In this document: piece by piece, positions 11,077-21,290 of the stretch | Position numbering within the stretch: position 1 is the first letter of the stretch | How the letters are laid out: the number at the start of each line of letters is the position of its first letter | NCBI GenBank assembly: GCA_014871385.1 | Contig: CM026427.1 | Location: 11,842,430-11,906,429 of the forward strand | Reading direction: 5' to 3' | DNA: 64,000 nt | From: Ceratodon purpureus | Taxonomy: Eukaryota; Streptophyta; Bryopsida; Pseudoditrichales; Ditrichaceae | Notes under the pieces: generated by a model | Database searches by the model: none | Seen by the model: only the letters and a program-made list of their open reading frames with translations | What the model was told of the DNA's origin: nothing | Translations under genes and position numbers: made by a program

Positions 11077-12478
11077 ATTTTTGTCTTGAAATCCGACAAA
11101 GAATTTGTGATTCTGGCAGTTTATGTGGATGACTTGAATTCCACGGGAACCCCGAGCCTAACCAAACAATTTGAACTTATCCTAACCAAATGGTTTGAGA
11201 TGAAACTCTTAGGCCGAACTTTGTTTTGCCTTGAACTGCAAATCAAGCATTTTGCAAATGGGAGCTTGATGCTTCACCAGCAAACCTACACACGCAAGCT
11301 ACTCCGAACCTTCAACATGGACACAGCCAACGCGCTCTCAACCCCAATGATTGGCAAGTCTAAGACTGAAGAGGATCCGTGTTGCCCAAGAGAACCCGAG
11401 GAGGAGGAGATAGAGAAAAGGCAGTAGTTAGCCGCCATAGGTGCCTTACTCTATCTAGCAACAAATACACGCCCAGACATCAGTTTTGCCGTGAGCGTTT
11501 TGGCCCATATACACAGCCGACGCCCAACCGCCCGCCATAGGCAAGACGTGAAACGCCTGCTGCGCTACCTCTTCGTTACGGAAGACCTTGGACTCCATTT
11601 CACTCGTGGTCCCGAAAGATCATAGGATACGCAAGCTCAGGATTCAAGACCGACCCCAGCTTCGGCAAATCTCAAACCAGATCGATCTTCATAAAAAATG
11701 GAGCCCCCATTTCGAGGCGTTCCACTAAGCATACCACGACTGCCACTTCCACCAACCACGCGGAACTTTTCGCATTTTACGAAGCAGTAAGCGGATCAGT
11801 CTGGCAACGCACGATGCAAGAGGCCATTTCAACCATGGCCGGTTTCGCAACGCCCCCAAAGCCCACGGTCATATGCGAGGACAGCACAACCTACATTGAT
11901 TTGGTATCCTCTAGATTTCTAAAATCCGACCGGGTCAAGCACATTAACCCTATATTTATGGATACACCCAGGAACTTGCAGCTTCCGACCAAATCGAAAT
12001 TCGAAAAGTAGCTTCCGCTGAAAACATTGAAGATGTTCTTACAAAGGCACTCCCCAATCCTCAGGATCGCAAGCTCATCACCGCCGCTCGAATTAAGACT
12101 TTGGCGGTATTCTCCACCGAGTGACACCATAACTCTTTTCTTTCAAACTTGAAGTACTTTATTGAGCATGGTGTCCCTCGAGGAGAAGAATTGACAGATA
12201 GACAATTCCCTACTCCGAGGTTTCATCCAACCTATGTGACTTCTCGTCTCCCTTATGTTCCCAATTCCCTTTGTTCCCTTAACAACTAAATCAATAACGG
12301 ATTCTCGACTAACCAACCGTATCTTATTAAGGCAACTGATTAGTTAGTGGTCTTTATGATGATGTCCACCCATGACGGCTGGTTGTACACTCCAAACTAT
12401 ATATAAAGGATGGGCCCTTATGCCCACTCTCTCTTTGATGCACTTCTGGTCTCACCCTCCTTGTCTCGCTGCTTAACA
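11077..12478 (+). mobile_element. Truncated copia 3' part (mirror copy)
   Basis: Contains the RT end with YVDD (11086-11427), RNase H remnants, the polypurine tract and the 3' LTR (12192-12478). The 5' LTR, gag and integrase are absent because the palindrome's inner breakpoint cuts through RT at 11077. Confidence 0.9.
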
Positions 12479-14028
12479 AATCTTCATGGTGGACAACATG
12501 AAGTGTCTCTAAACGCATACAAGGGTTACTATTTTCACTTGATCTACTATGACTCTACATAAACTCATAATGAGGAGAAACAAGTTTCACGTTCTAGTCA
12601 TTTTAGGATCTAATATTGATTGATATTATATTTTGAAATGAATGATTCAAAATCCAATATACTTTGATTTGATAAAATATAGTTAAGTATTTTGTAGATA
12701 AAATATATAGATGGAATTTATTTCAAACCATTCAAACTCAATCTCAATCACAATCTTATAGTGTTTGATTTACTTGTTTACAAATGTCTATACGGACAAA
12801 AGTATCCTAAGAAAGTTTACCCTACAACATGGAGTACTTTAGATATTAACAAAATCATTATATTTAGCAAAAAAGATCCAGTGTTTAGAGCTTTATTCAA
12901 CAATCACAAAGGTTAGTATTTTTTACACAATTCAAAGATGACAATTAAAGACAAACTTTATCAGATGCAGTAATCAAATATTGTTTATAAATAAAAATAA
13001 TAATTACGTACCATATAAAGAAGAGGGCAAATTCTCATGTCCTTCATATTTCTCTAAACATTCAACCTTGCATTCTAGTTGATGTTCTCAATTAGAATAT
13101 TTGCAAACAAAATGAACATCCAAACACCAAATTTTAGTAATTTTAATTTAGTAACTTCAATTATAGCTTTAGAGAAGATCAACCAATCACTATTATGTAA
13201 TAAAAAGTGCAATTTTTTGAACCTCTAATAAAGAATTAATAGATATCATCGCTTGTATAGTTTTTACTATCTCTAAACACTTAGATTGATACAAATGTCA
13301 ATCTATGATATATGTTTGAAACTTTGTAAATATTTTCTTCAACCACTCACCGCTAAAATAGACTATCTTTTCATCATCTAAATAGTAGATTTTGGAGCTA
13401 AATAACTTGCACGAGTTGAACATGTCCATATCTATACATCTTTCACTAATTATTTTTTAAAAAGAAAAATCATTGAAAAATAATCACAATACTTTGTAAA
13501 GGATAAATATTTCATTTTCATAACAATTCTTAGACATGTTCATTTCTTCCAACCTTTATAGCAATGGATTAGTATTAAAATAGGTTTCCATGCAGATAAA
13601 GTGGAGATAGCTTGCTCTCATTTGAAACCCTAATCTTATAAATGTTCGCTTATGAACAATGGTGGTAATTGCTTCGCATTTCACCACTTTCTACTCATTT
13701 TCCTCTTCTCTCTCTTTTTCACATGCGTATCAAACCACTTCTGACCTACTACATGGAGCAATTTCCCTCCTTCACAGCCATAATATCCAAAACTATTGCA
13801 TTACGATTTTGGACGGCATGCGATTGTTTTGACCATGCAATTCAATGTTTTTGGACGAGGATATGAAAAACTTTGTTGATGAATCAGCCCTGCTTGCTAT
13901 CCATCACTAAACTAGACACTCATCACACTCCCCATCTCCAACCCCGAAAAACCCTCCAGAAAAGCATTAAGAAGGCGATCGAAATAGAGCCAGCCCTTTA
14001 TTAATCCAGAAGCCCATGACTCCACACG
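12479..14028. other. AT-rich non-coding DNA (mirror copy)
   Basis: Mirror of 2999-4548. I see no gene, RNA or terminal repeat. Confidence 0.55.
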
Positions 14029-14309
14029 GCATGGCAGCAACTGAAAAGCCAAACTCGCAAGTGGGGAACGCCCAAGGGAACCATGTGCGCGCACCGTTAG
14101 AGCCCTGGTCCGTTGGATCCGACATCGACGGCTCCCGCGACAGCAGAAGACATAAACCCTGACCCCGGGGCGCGGCGCAGCTCGCAGAGCGCGACGCAAC
14201 ATATAGGCTGGAGTCTCTTGTTGTTTCCTCCCTCAGTCCTCATCAATCCTCCATCGCCGCTGCTCACCTCCTTCGACTCCGCCTCCTTCCTGCTCTGCCA
14301 GGACCCCAG
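14029..14309 (+). promoter_or_regulatory. eEF1A copy 2 promoter and first exon
   Basis: Same sequence as the copy 1 promoter: ATAAACCCTGA at about 14153, ACATATAGG at about 14200, then a pyrimidine-rich leader and a non-coding exon ending CCCCAG at 14309. Confidence 0.6.
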
Positions 14310-14784
14310 GTACGATGCCCCCTCTTGCTCTTCACTGCCATTGCTGCTCCCTCGTTGTGCTGCAATCGCTGTCTTTCATGGTTTTGGATTTTCTCTAAAC
14401 CGCTTAGGGTTTGAGTGTTAGAGTCGATTTGATAGGGTTGGAGTGTTAGAGTCGATTTGCAGCCGTTTCAGTGCTTGTTCGAGTCGTAGGGGGAAATGGC
14501 TGTTGTCTTCTGTCGTCTTCCTCTTGCCGTGCACGTTTATTTTTCTTGTTGGGCGAGATGATGCACCGTGTTCTTGTTTTGTACGAGGGCTGCGTCAGCT
14601 AGGGTTTTAGTTTTGCAGCTGAGTTGGAGTTCGCTTGATCCTCCAGAGTGATTTCGTTGAATGTGAGTTGAATTGCATTTGGTTAAATGTCCAGTAGTGT
14701 TGGGGGTGTAGGGATGTGGTGGCAGTGTGTATAGGTGGATTTTAGGGTTTTGACATGGTGTGGTGATGCGATTTATGTTGGCAG
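14310..14784 (+). other. 5'UTR intron of eEF1A copy 2
   Basis: Donor CCCCAG|GTACGA and acceptor GTTGGCAG|ACTATTC. The intron is 475 nt and contains AGGGTTT motifs. The start codon follows ten bases after the acceptor. Confidence 0.85.
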
Positions 14785-14794
14785 ACTATTCAAG

Positions 14795-16138
14795 ATGGGT
14801 AAGGAGAAGGTACATATCAACATTGTGGTCATCGGCCATGTCGACTCCGGAAAGTCGACGACCACCGGACACTTGATCTATAAGTTGGGTGGTATCGACA
14901 AGCGTGTGATCGAGCGTTTCGAGAAGGAGGCGGCTGAGATGAACAAGCGTTCCTTCAAGTACGCGTGGGTGTTGGACAAGCTGAAGGCGGAGCGTGAGCG
15001 TGGTATTACCATCGATATCGCGTTGTGGAAGTTCGAGACGGTGAAGTACTACTGCACCGTTATCGATGCCCCCGGACATCGCGATTTCATCAAGAACATG
15101 ATTACGGGAACTTCTCAGGCCGACTGCGCTGTGCTGATCATCGACTCGACGACCGGAGGTTTCGAGGCCGGTATCTCGAAGGATGGGCAGACCCGTGAGC
15201 ACGCTTTGTTGGCTTTCACTTTGGGAGTGAAGCAGATGATTTGCTGCTGCAACAAGATGGACGCGACCACCCCGAAGTACAGCAAGGCCCGTTTCGAGGA
15301 GATCACGAAGGAGGTGTCCTCCTACCTGAAGAAGGTGGGATACAACCCCGACAAGATCCCGTTCGTGCCCATCTCTGGGTTCGAGGGTGACAACATGATT
15401 GAGAGGTCGTCGAACCTGGACTGGTACAAGGGCCCTACTCTGTTGGAGGCGTTGGACGCCGTGACGGAGCCCAAGAGGCCGTCCGACAAGCCCCTCCGGT
15501 TGCCCCTTCAGGACGTATACAAGATTGGAGGCATTGGAACTGTGCCGGTGGGACGTGTGGAGACTGGTGTGATCAAGCCCGGTATGTTGGTGTGCTTCGC
15601 CCCCACTGGACTGACCACGGAGGTGAAGTCTGTGGAGATGCACCACGAGTCTATGCCGGAGGCGCACCCCGGTGACAACGTGGGATTCAACGTTAAGAAC
15701 GTGGCGGTGAAGGACCTGAAGAGAGGGTTCGTTGCTTCTGACTCTAAGAACGACCCCGCGAAGGAGGCCGCCAACTTCACCGCTCAGGTTATCATCATGA
15801 ACCACCCCGGACAGATCGGTAACGGGTACGCTCCGGTGCTGGATTGCCACACTTCTCACATCGCCGTGAAGTTTGCCGAGATCTTGACCAAGGTTGACAG
15901 GCGATCGGGTAAGGAGCTGGAGAAGGAGCCCAAGTTCTTGAAGAACGGTGACGCTGGTTTCGTGAAGATGATTCCGACCAAGCCGATGACGGTGGAGACT
16001 TTCGCTGAGTACCCACCTTTGGGTCGTTTCGCCGTGCGCGACATGAGGCAGACGGTGGCTGTGGGAGTGATCAAGGCTGTGGAGAAGAAGGACGCGACTG
16101 GTGCCAAGGTGACCAAGGCCGCTGCCAAGAAGAAGTGA
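14795..16138 (+). CDS. EF1A: Elongation factor 1-alpha (eEF1A), copy 2
   Basis: Same 447-aa GTPase as copies 1 and 3, with all G-domain motifs ([17 protein letters not shown]) intact. It starts at MGKEKVH directly after the 5'UTR intron. It lies in the right palindrome arm. Its downstream flank (16734-17079) matches copy 3 until interrupted by the 17.7-kb retrotransposon less than 1 kb past the stop codon. The retrotransposon's sense strand is opposite to this gene, so eEF1A read-through would run antisense to the element's ORFs and in the same direction as its putative spliced gene. Confidence 0.97.
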   Translation: MGKEKVHINIVVIGHVDSGKSTTTGHLIYKLGGIDKRVIERFEKEAAEMNKRSFKYAWVLDKLKAERERGITIDIALWKFETVKYYCTVIDAPGHRDFIKNMITGTSQADCAVLIIDSTTGGFEAGISKDGQTREHALLAFTLGVKQMICCCNKMDATTPKYSKARFEEITKEVSSYLKKVGYNPDKIPFVPISGFEGDNMIERSSNLDWYKGPTLLEALDAVTEPKRPSDKPLRLPLQDVYKIGGIGTVPVGRVETGVIKPGMLVCFAPTGLTTEVKSVEMHHESMPEAHPGDNVGFNVKNVAVKDLKRGFVASDSKNDPAKEAANFTAQVIIMNHPGQIGNGYAPVLDCHTSHIAVKFAEILTKVDRRSGKELEKEPKFLKNGDAGFVKMIPTKPMTVETFAEYPPLGRFAVRDMRQTVAVGVIKAVEKKDATGAKVTKAAAKKK

Positions 16139-17067
16139 ATAGGTCAGGATGAGCCGCAGCAGCAGTTTTGTTTGTGTTCTGTAGTTGTTTTGGCGGCTCT
16201 AGATTTGTTCGCACTATGTGCGTGTTCGATATACTTGCTGCAGGCGCGGCAGAGACAGACCTGGGTACTTGACCGGAGATGGCAGGGCTTATCGTCTCCG
16301 TGATTGTTATCATTCTTCTTCTCTATTATAATATCTGAAGCTTTTGCGTGAATTCGCGATTCATAAAACTGGTGTTGTGTCCAGTCTTGGTTGTGGGGGA
16401 ATTGGTGGTTCTGACTCCCTAGTTTTGTTGCTTGCTTCTTTGCCGTGACTGTTCGTTGGGGCAGTCTGATTTACTGATTTGACTTGCATTCAGTTGGTTT
16501 GTTGAAACTCCAGTTACATCAGAAGTCTCCGAGAGATGTTTTTTTTTTTTTTTTTTGTTTGTGTGTGTGTCTGTCAAGGGGTGAGAATTTCATTGCTAGG
16601 AAAGATCATACACACCGTCGCGAAATCGAGTAAGAGGATCTCATGTTTTCCTTTTCGTGGAAGAGAAATCTGCTACCATATAGAAATGCTCAGCAAATTT
16701 TGTTTTCTCGTCCTGTTCGCGTTTACAAAGTCACTTGTGTTTTCGCGGTTGCTATTATATTTCATTTGTGCAGTGCAACTACAATGTAATCATTGAAGCA
16801 AGCTCAGTTGCGCTGACTTTAGCAAAACCTATCTGTAAGGAGTCTGCAATCTGTGGGGGCTGAATATAATCACTGGCATTGCTACCGTCTAAATTTCTTG
16901 CCGATCCTTTAAGCTCTCCCAATATATGTCAAGGTTGTTGAATAAAATCCTTGAAGTACGTAGGCATACCATGGACGAACATATAACTCAAAGTACGAGA
17001 ACGTCACTAGCTTTTTTAGACTTACGTGGAGGAAGGTGAGCTGGTTCTAATTGTCGAACATGTAGGA

Positions 17068-17079
17068 AACCCCGGGAGA
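17068..17079. repeat. Target-site duplication, left copy
   Basis: AACCCCGGGAGA, repeated at 34793-34804. The uninterrupted site (...GGAAACCCCGGGAGACTATT...) survives in reverse at about 46.92 kb. The last base is ambiguous with the element's AT-repeat tail. Confidence 0.95.
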
Positions 17080-17091
17080 TATATATATAGA
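17080..17091 (-). repeat. 3' tail of the LINE, AT dinucleotide repeat
   Basis: On the sense strand the element ends ...GTTATCTATATATATA directly before the target-site duplication. Many LINEs end in a short microsatellite instead of poly(A), and this one appears to be of that kind. Confidence 0.8.
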
Positions 17092-17914
17092 TAACTCTGG
17101 TAAAATTTTTACCAGCGTGAATAAAGGGCCCGTTAATCTGTAAGAATGCTGTTTGTAGGCCGTGTGGCCTACTCAGACTCTTCTAAGATTTAATGCCCCC
17201 TTTCGGAGGTGGGCTCTGTTGTGACTTGTTTCGATATTATTTTTATGAACCGACCATGACCGTTTTTGGATAAGTTATGTGTGATGGTGTGTTATAGTCA
17301 CCCAGAGTTGTTGGGTATATTGGTTGGTGTTGCTTGAATGGTACGCTCTGGGAGTGTAGCCGTCTGGGTTCGAGTCATGTTGAAGACTTGGATGAGTGAA
17401 TTCGGTACTTTGCTAGTGGGAGCTGGTAGGAAAATTGAGCCCTCTAATCCTTTGTGACAATTGGTGCTATTCGGAATGAGCTATGTTTCTGTGTTTAATA
17501 AATTCTGTTTCTGTTCTTTTTTAGTAGTATTTTGTTTAGTTTGGGCACGTGGTGTTTGGAAAATTTTTTGGAGATGTCCCATATGGTTTGTGTTTAGTTG
17601 TTTTGGTTGGGTATATGTATGTGTGTTTTCTGTGTGGTGTATGCCAATGCCAGTACATTACTTATGGGGGTCACAATGGTCAGTGATCAGTTTGTGTGAG
17701 ATTATTGCGGTTTCCAGTGCTTCGATCCCGTGGACTTGTCTTCTCACATGGGTGCGGGGGAGTGGGGTATGTGTTGGTATTTGGCACTTTTGTATGGTTG
17801 TTTTGTGTGTTTTGGGGTTGTGTTTTGAGGTGGTATATAGGGTTTGGTTTTTGTGTTTTGTGTTCTAGTTGGGTTTTGTCTTTTCTGTGTTTTCCTGTGT
17901 TAGGTGTTTTTGAG

Positions 17915-20617
17915 ATGGATCTGTCGAAGTTTGGAGGTCAGGGTGTTCAAGTTGGTGGTGGATCTGAGTCTTCCGAAGTTCCTGATGAGCAAACAGAGAG
18001 TGTAAGGGAGGATTTCCCAGTTGTGGAGGGTTTGGATGGACGGGCGCGTACTTTTGTTTTCTTGTTTCATGAGGAACATGTGGCTGGAGCGGTTGGAGTT
18101 CGGATATATGGAGGGTATTTTACCGAAGGAGAAGTGAGTGTGCGTGCGATGGAGCATCATCCTTCTACACCGAGTTTGATGAGGACAACGCTGGATATTG
18201 TTGGTCACTGGGGTTTTGCTGGGATTTCGCCAGTGCCAATGATACAATTTTTTCTAGCATGTATTCGTCAGTGTTTTGGACACTAGGTGATTCTGTTTTG
18301 TTTACGGAATTTTGGTGATACTTTTTATGATATGTAATTTATGCGGTATTTTAGTAAAGTTTATGTTTTATTTGAGGCTTGGATATTTTTGTATTGATGT
18401 GTTTGTGTTTTTCTAGCTTTATATGTGGAGTAGTGTTGGTTTTATCTTTTTATGTTTTTTAGATAATTGTGGTTTTGTGTATTTTTGGAAAGAATTTGAG
18501 TGAGGTAGTAATTAGGTGGTATGTTTTATTTTGGATTTTAGTTAGTTTTGGGGTTAGTTTGTGTAATTTTGTGATTTTGAAGTTTTAAGGTGGAAATGGT
18601 GTGTGATTTGTGATGTTTTAGGTATGTTTTGGATGATGGTGATTAGACTTTTTAGGTGGAATAAATGATGAGAGTGGGGGAGGGTGGTTTATGCATCTTT
18701 TGGAGGCTTTGTATGTTTTATATGGTGTTGGTGTGGGGTTTTGGTATACTTTGTGTTTTATATGTTTTTTTTTGTTTTCAAGATGGTGATGCCGTTTCTG
18801 TCCCCCTGGTCTGGTTGGAAGATGGACAAGTGTCCTGGGCCGGGGGATTTGGTGACTTCAGTCCGTATGTACCGTCGGCGGTTGTGGTGGCGCCCTGAGC
18901 TCCCAGTCTGGAGGTATGCTTATCATTGTCTTCGTGGGTACTATCCGATTGTGCTGGAGACGCCACAGAGCCGAGGGGATTTGGAAGTGTTGTTGCAGTG
19001 GGTTGAGTGCTTCCGACTTCGGCTTGGGTTTCGCCTGCCTCCCTTCCCCCGGGTTTATGCGATGTCCCAGCCAGGCTCCAGTTTTGTTTGGACGAAGCGT
19101 GCGGTGCTAGAGTTGGCTTTCCTGGGGATGGCGACTGGGTTCTTCTGGAGCGTCGAGGATCCTCTGCCGCGTGAGTTATTTTGGAGTTTTGTATTTTGGT
19201 TTTTGTGTTTGTGTTTGGTTTGTTTTGCGGTTTTTAGGATTTGTGGGAGGATGTGTGTGTGTGGGGTATCAGTCAATGTGTTTGATTTTATGCTGGTTGT
19301 GATTGGGGTTTTTTGTTTTGTTTATTGCGTTATTTGATTTTTGGGTCTCTGTTTATTGTGGATGGGGGTTGTTTCTGTGTTTCAGGGGTGATGTTCTTTT
19401 AATGGTGGTGTTTGGTGAGGTGGATGTGAATTGCCTATGATTATGCGGAGATTTTGAGGTGGTTCGGGCCTGTGCGGCGGTGTTTGCTGGTGTTGGTGTG
19501 CTGCTGCTTCGGATGGTTTTGAGATGTTGTTGGATGATCCTGTGCGCCGCTGATTTGGTGTTTGAAGGCAAGGGCAATCTGCGGTATTGTGATTTTGGCT
19601 TTTTTGGGTTTTTAATGTAGGTGGGGTTTATGGTTTGATTATCTTGTTGGTTTTTGGGATAAAGGTGATGTTTGTGTAGGATTTTCCGCAGGTTGTTTGC
19701 TGTTTTTTTGATTAGTTTTATGAAGTTTCTAATGTGGGTATTGTGTGTGTAGCTGTTCCCGATGAGTTACGCATCCGGTATAATTTACCCCCGCTGGCCT
19801 TGGCTTCTCCCTCAGATTCTACATTTGTGTTCCCTTCTCCGTCTGAGGTCGAGGAAGGAGGGGCTGAGATCGGTGTGTTATGGGATTAAGTACGTGTTTC
19901 AGGAGTTTTGAAGTCTGTGCGGTGGAGTGCTGTGTTTGGAGATTTTGGCCAAATTGGGTGGTGGAGGCTGGTTTGCAGAGGGTTGCTACGGGCCTAGGGG
20001 AGGTGTGGAGGTGGAATCAATATTTTCAGTGGGTGATTTCAGGCGGAAGGATTATCTTGGAGCTTTTTGGCTTTACGTTGTGGTGTTGCGGTAGTGGAGA
20101 TTAGTTTCTTCAGGAGGAGTTTTTGGGAGTAGTGTGAGATACAGATATTTGGTTTTAAGCAGGAGTTTGTCGGATTCAACGCTTCTAGGGTTTACTGAAT
20201 TGTTGATTTGTACAGGGATTCTATGTGTATATGGTGCTGTTGGCACTTAGCAGTGATAACTGCTTGTTGTTTTGTAATTTTGTATATGACTTGATTTGGA
20301 GGAGCTTTTTTAATGGAGTTTGTGTATGGGTGAGGGATGGGGATGGTGGAATTCCTTTGGAATCTTGATTGTGCGGTGTGTTGATGTTTTGGAGGGGTTG
20401 TGTGTGTGAGTGGTATGCTGGCTGTGTGTGCATTTGTGAGTATAGTTGGTTGTTCTGTTGTCTGCTTTGTTACTATCCCGGGTACACTTGGAGTGAATTT
20501 TCTAATGTCAGGGAATGGGTTAACTACTGATTTCATGTTGTAGGAGTGGCTAATTGGGCTTTGATTTTTGAGATTACTGCGGAGGAACAGAAGCGTGCAA
20601 ATGTGATAGTATTGTAG
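17915..20617 (+). CDS. Putative spliced gene antisense in the LINE 3' region
   Basis: Islands of balanced composition with protein-like plus-strand frames sit in G/T-rich, intron-like DNA. Island 1: ATG 17915 (MDLSKFGGQG...), in frame to a stop at 18286, with a possible donor GTGAGT at 18134. Island 2: after TTTTCAAG at 18782, frame MVMPFLSPWSGWKMDKC..., ending at a strong donor C|GTGAGT at 19170. Island 3: after GTGTGTAG at 19752, in phase, continuing PVPDELRIRYNLPPL to a stop at 19889, or to a donor at 19872 that joins in phase to 20544-20617 (VANWALIFEITAEEQKR). Phases fit at the island 2-3 and 3-4 joins; the 1-2 join is unresolved. I recognise no family. It lies inside the element and shares its composition, so it is probably an element gene and not a host gene. 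Confidence 0.5.
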
Positions 20618-21290
20618 TGGAGTAACATTCTGTCGCTAATTTTACTCAGTTGTTGATCTTTTTAAATGAGGGTTATTCCAGTGGGGTGCCATGTTCTCCT
20701 TGAGCCTGAGAATGAGCATGTGGTCAAGATGACTCGTTTCTACACTCGTGGCTTGATGAATTAGTTGTTCTAATACTGGGAAATGGCTTTGTGGTGTTTT
20801 GTAGTTTAAGGAATATATTGTTGGAGGGTTGTTTCAGTATGTAATTTGTTCCATATTTGAGTTGCTGAATGCAGAGGGCAATAAAGTTATCACAAATTTG
20901 AAGGATAAGGGAACACTCATATAGATTATTGCATACAAGCATAGCAACTGGGGCATTTATCTTTGACTAAAATGATTGTTTGTACGCTCTTTTGGTTACT
21001 GTCTGAATCAGTGTACCGAATGTTTGTCAGTTTTGTGGTCTTTCTGGGTAGCTGGGTGGTTGTAGTGGTATGTTGTCTGGTGTCATTCGTTTTGTTGTTG
21101 TTTCATCTGTTGTTTTTCATCTATTTGTTTGGATGACTGTTTTTGGGTGCTTTGGAAGTGTTTAACAGTGAGTAAATTTTATCAAATGTGTGAGTTGTTT
21201 TTGAATTTGGACTTTAGTTTTGGGTTTGTAGGGGGGGTAATTTGGTAGTGGGGTGGTGAGTATTTGATTAGCTTATTGTCAAATTTTGGT

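Larger units (their letters stand above)
11077..16733. repeat. Right arm of the 5.66-kb inverted repeat
   Basis: Exact mirror of 294-5950 by x to 17027-x. It begins abruptly inside the copia RT gene and ends beyond the eEF1A 3'UTR. Unlike the left arm, the sequence immediately outside it (16734-17079) continues to match eEF1A copy 3, so this arm retains the more original downstream context and the left arm looks like the derived copy. Confidence 0.95.

Noticed and set aside
14735..14794. Longer eEF1A start 20 codons upstream
   Set aside because: The extra codons fall in the 5'UTR intron and its acceptor; family members start at MGKEKxH.
17461..17868. 135-codon plus-strand frame before the putative antisense gene
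   Set aside because: Composition is simply that of G/T-rich DNA; no balanced codon use as in the later islands.
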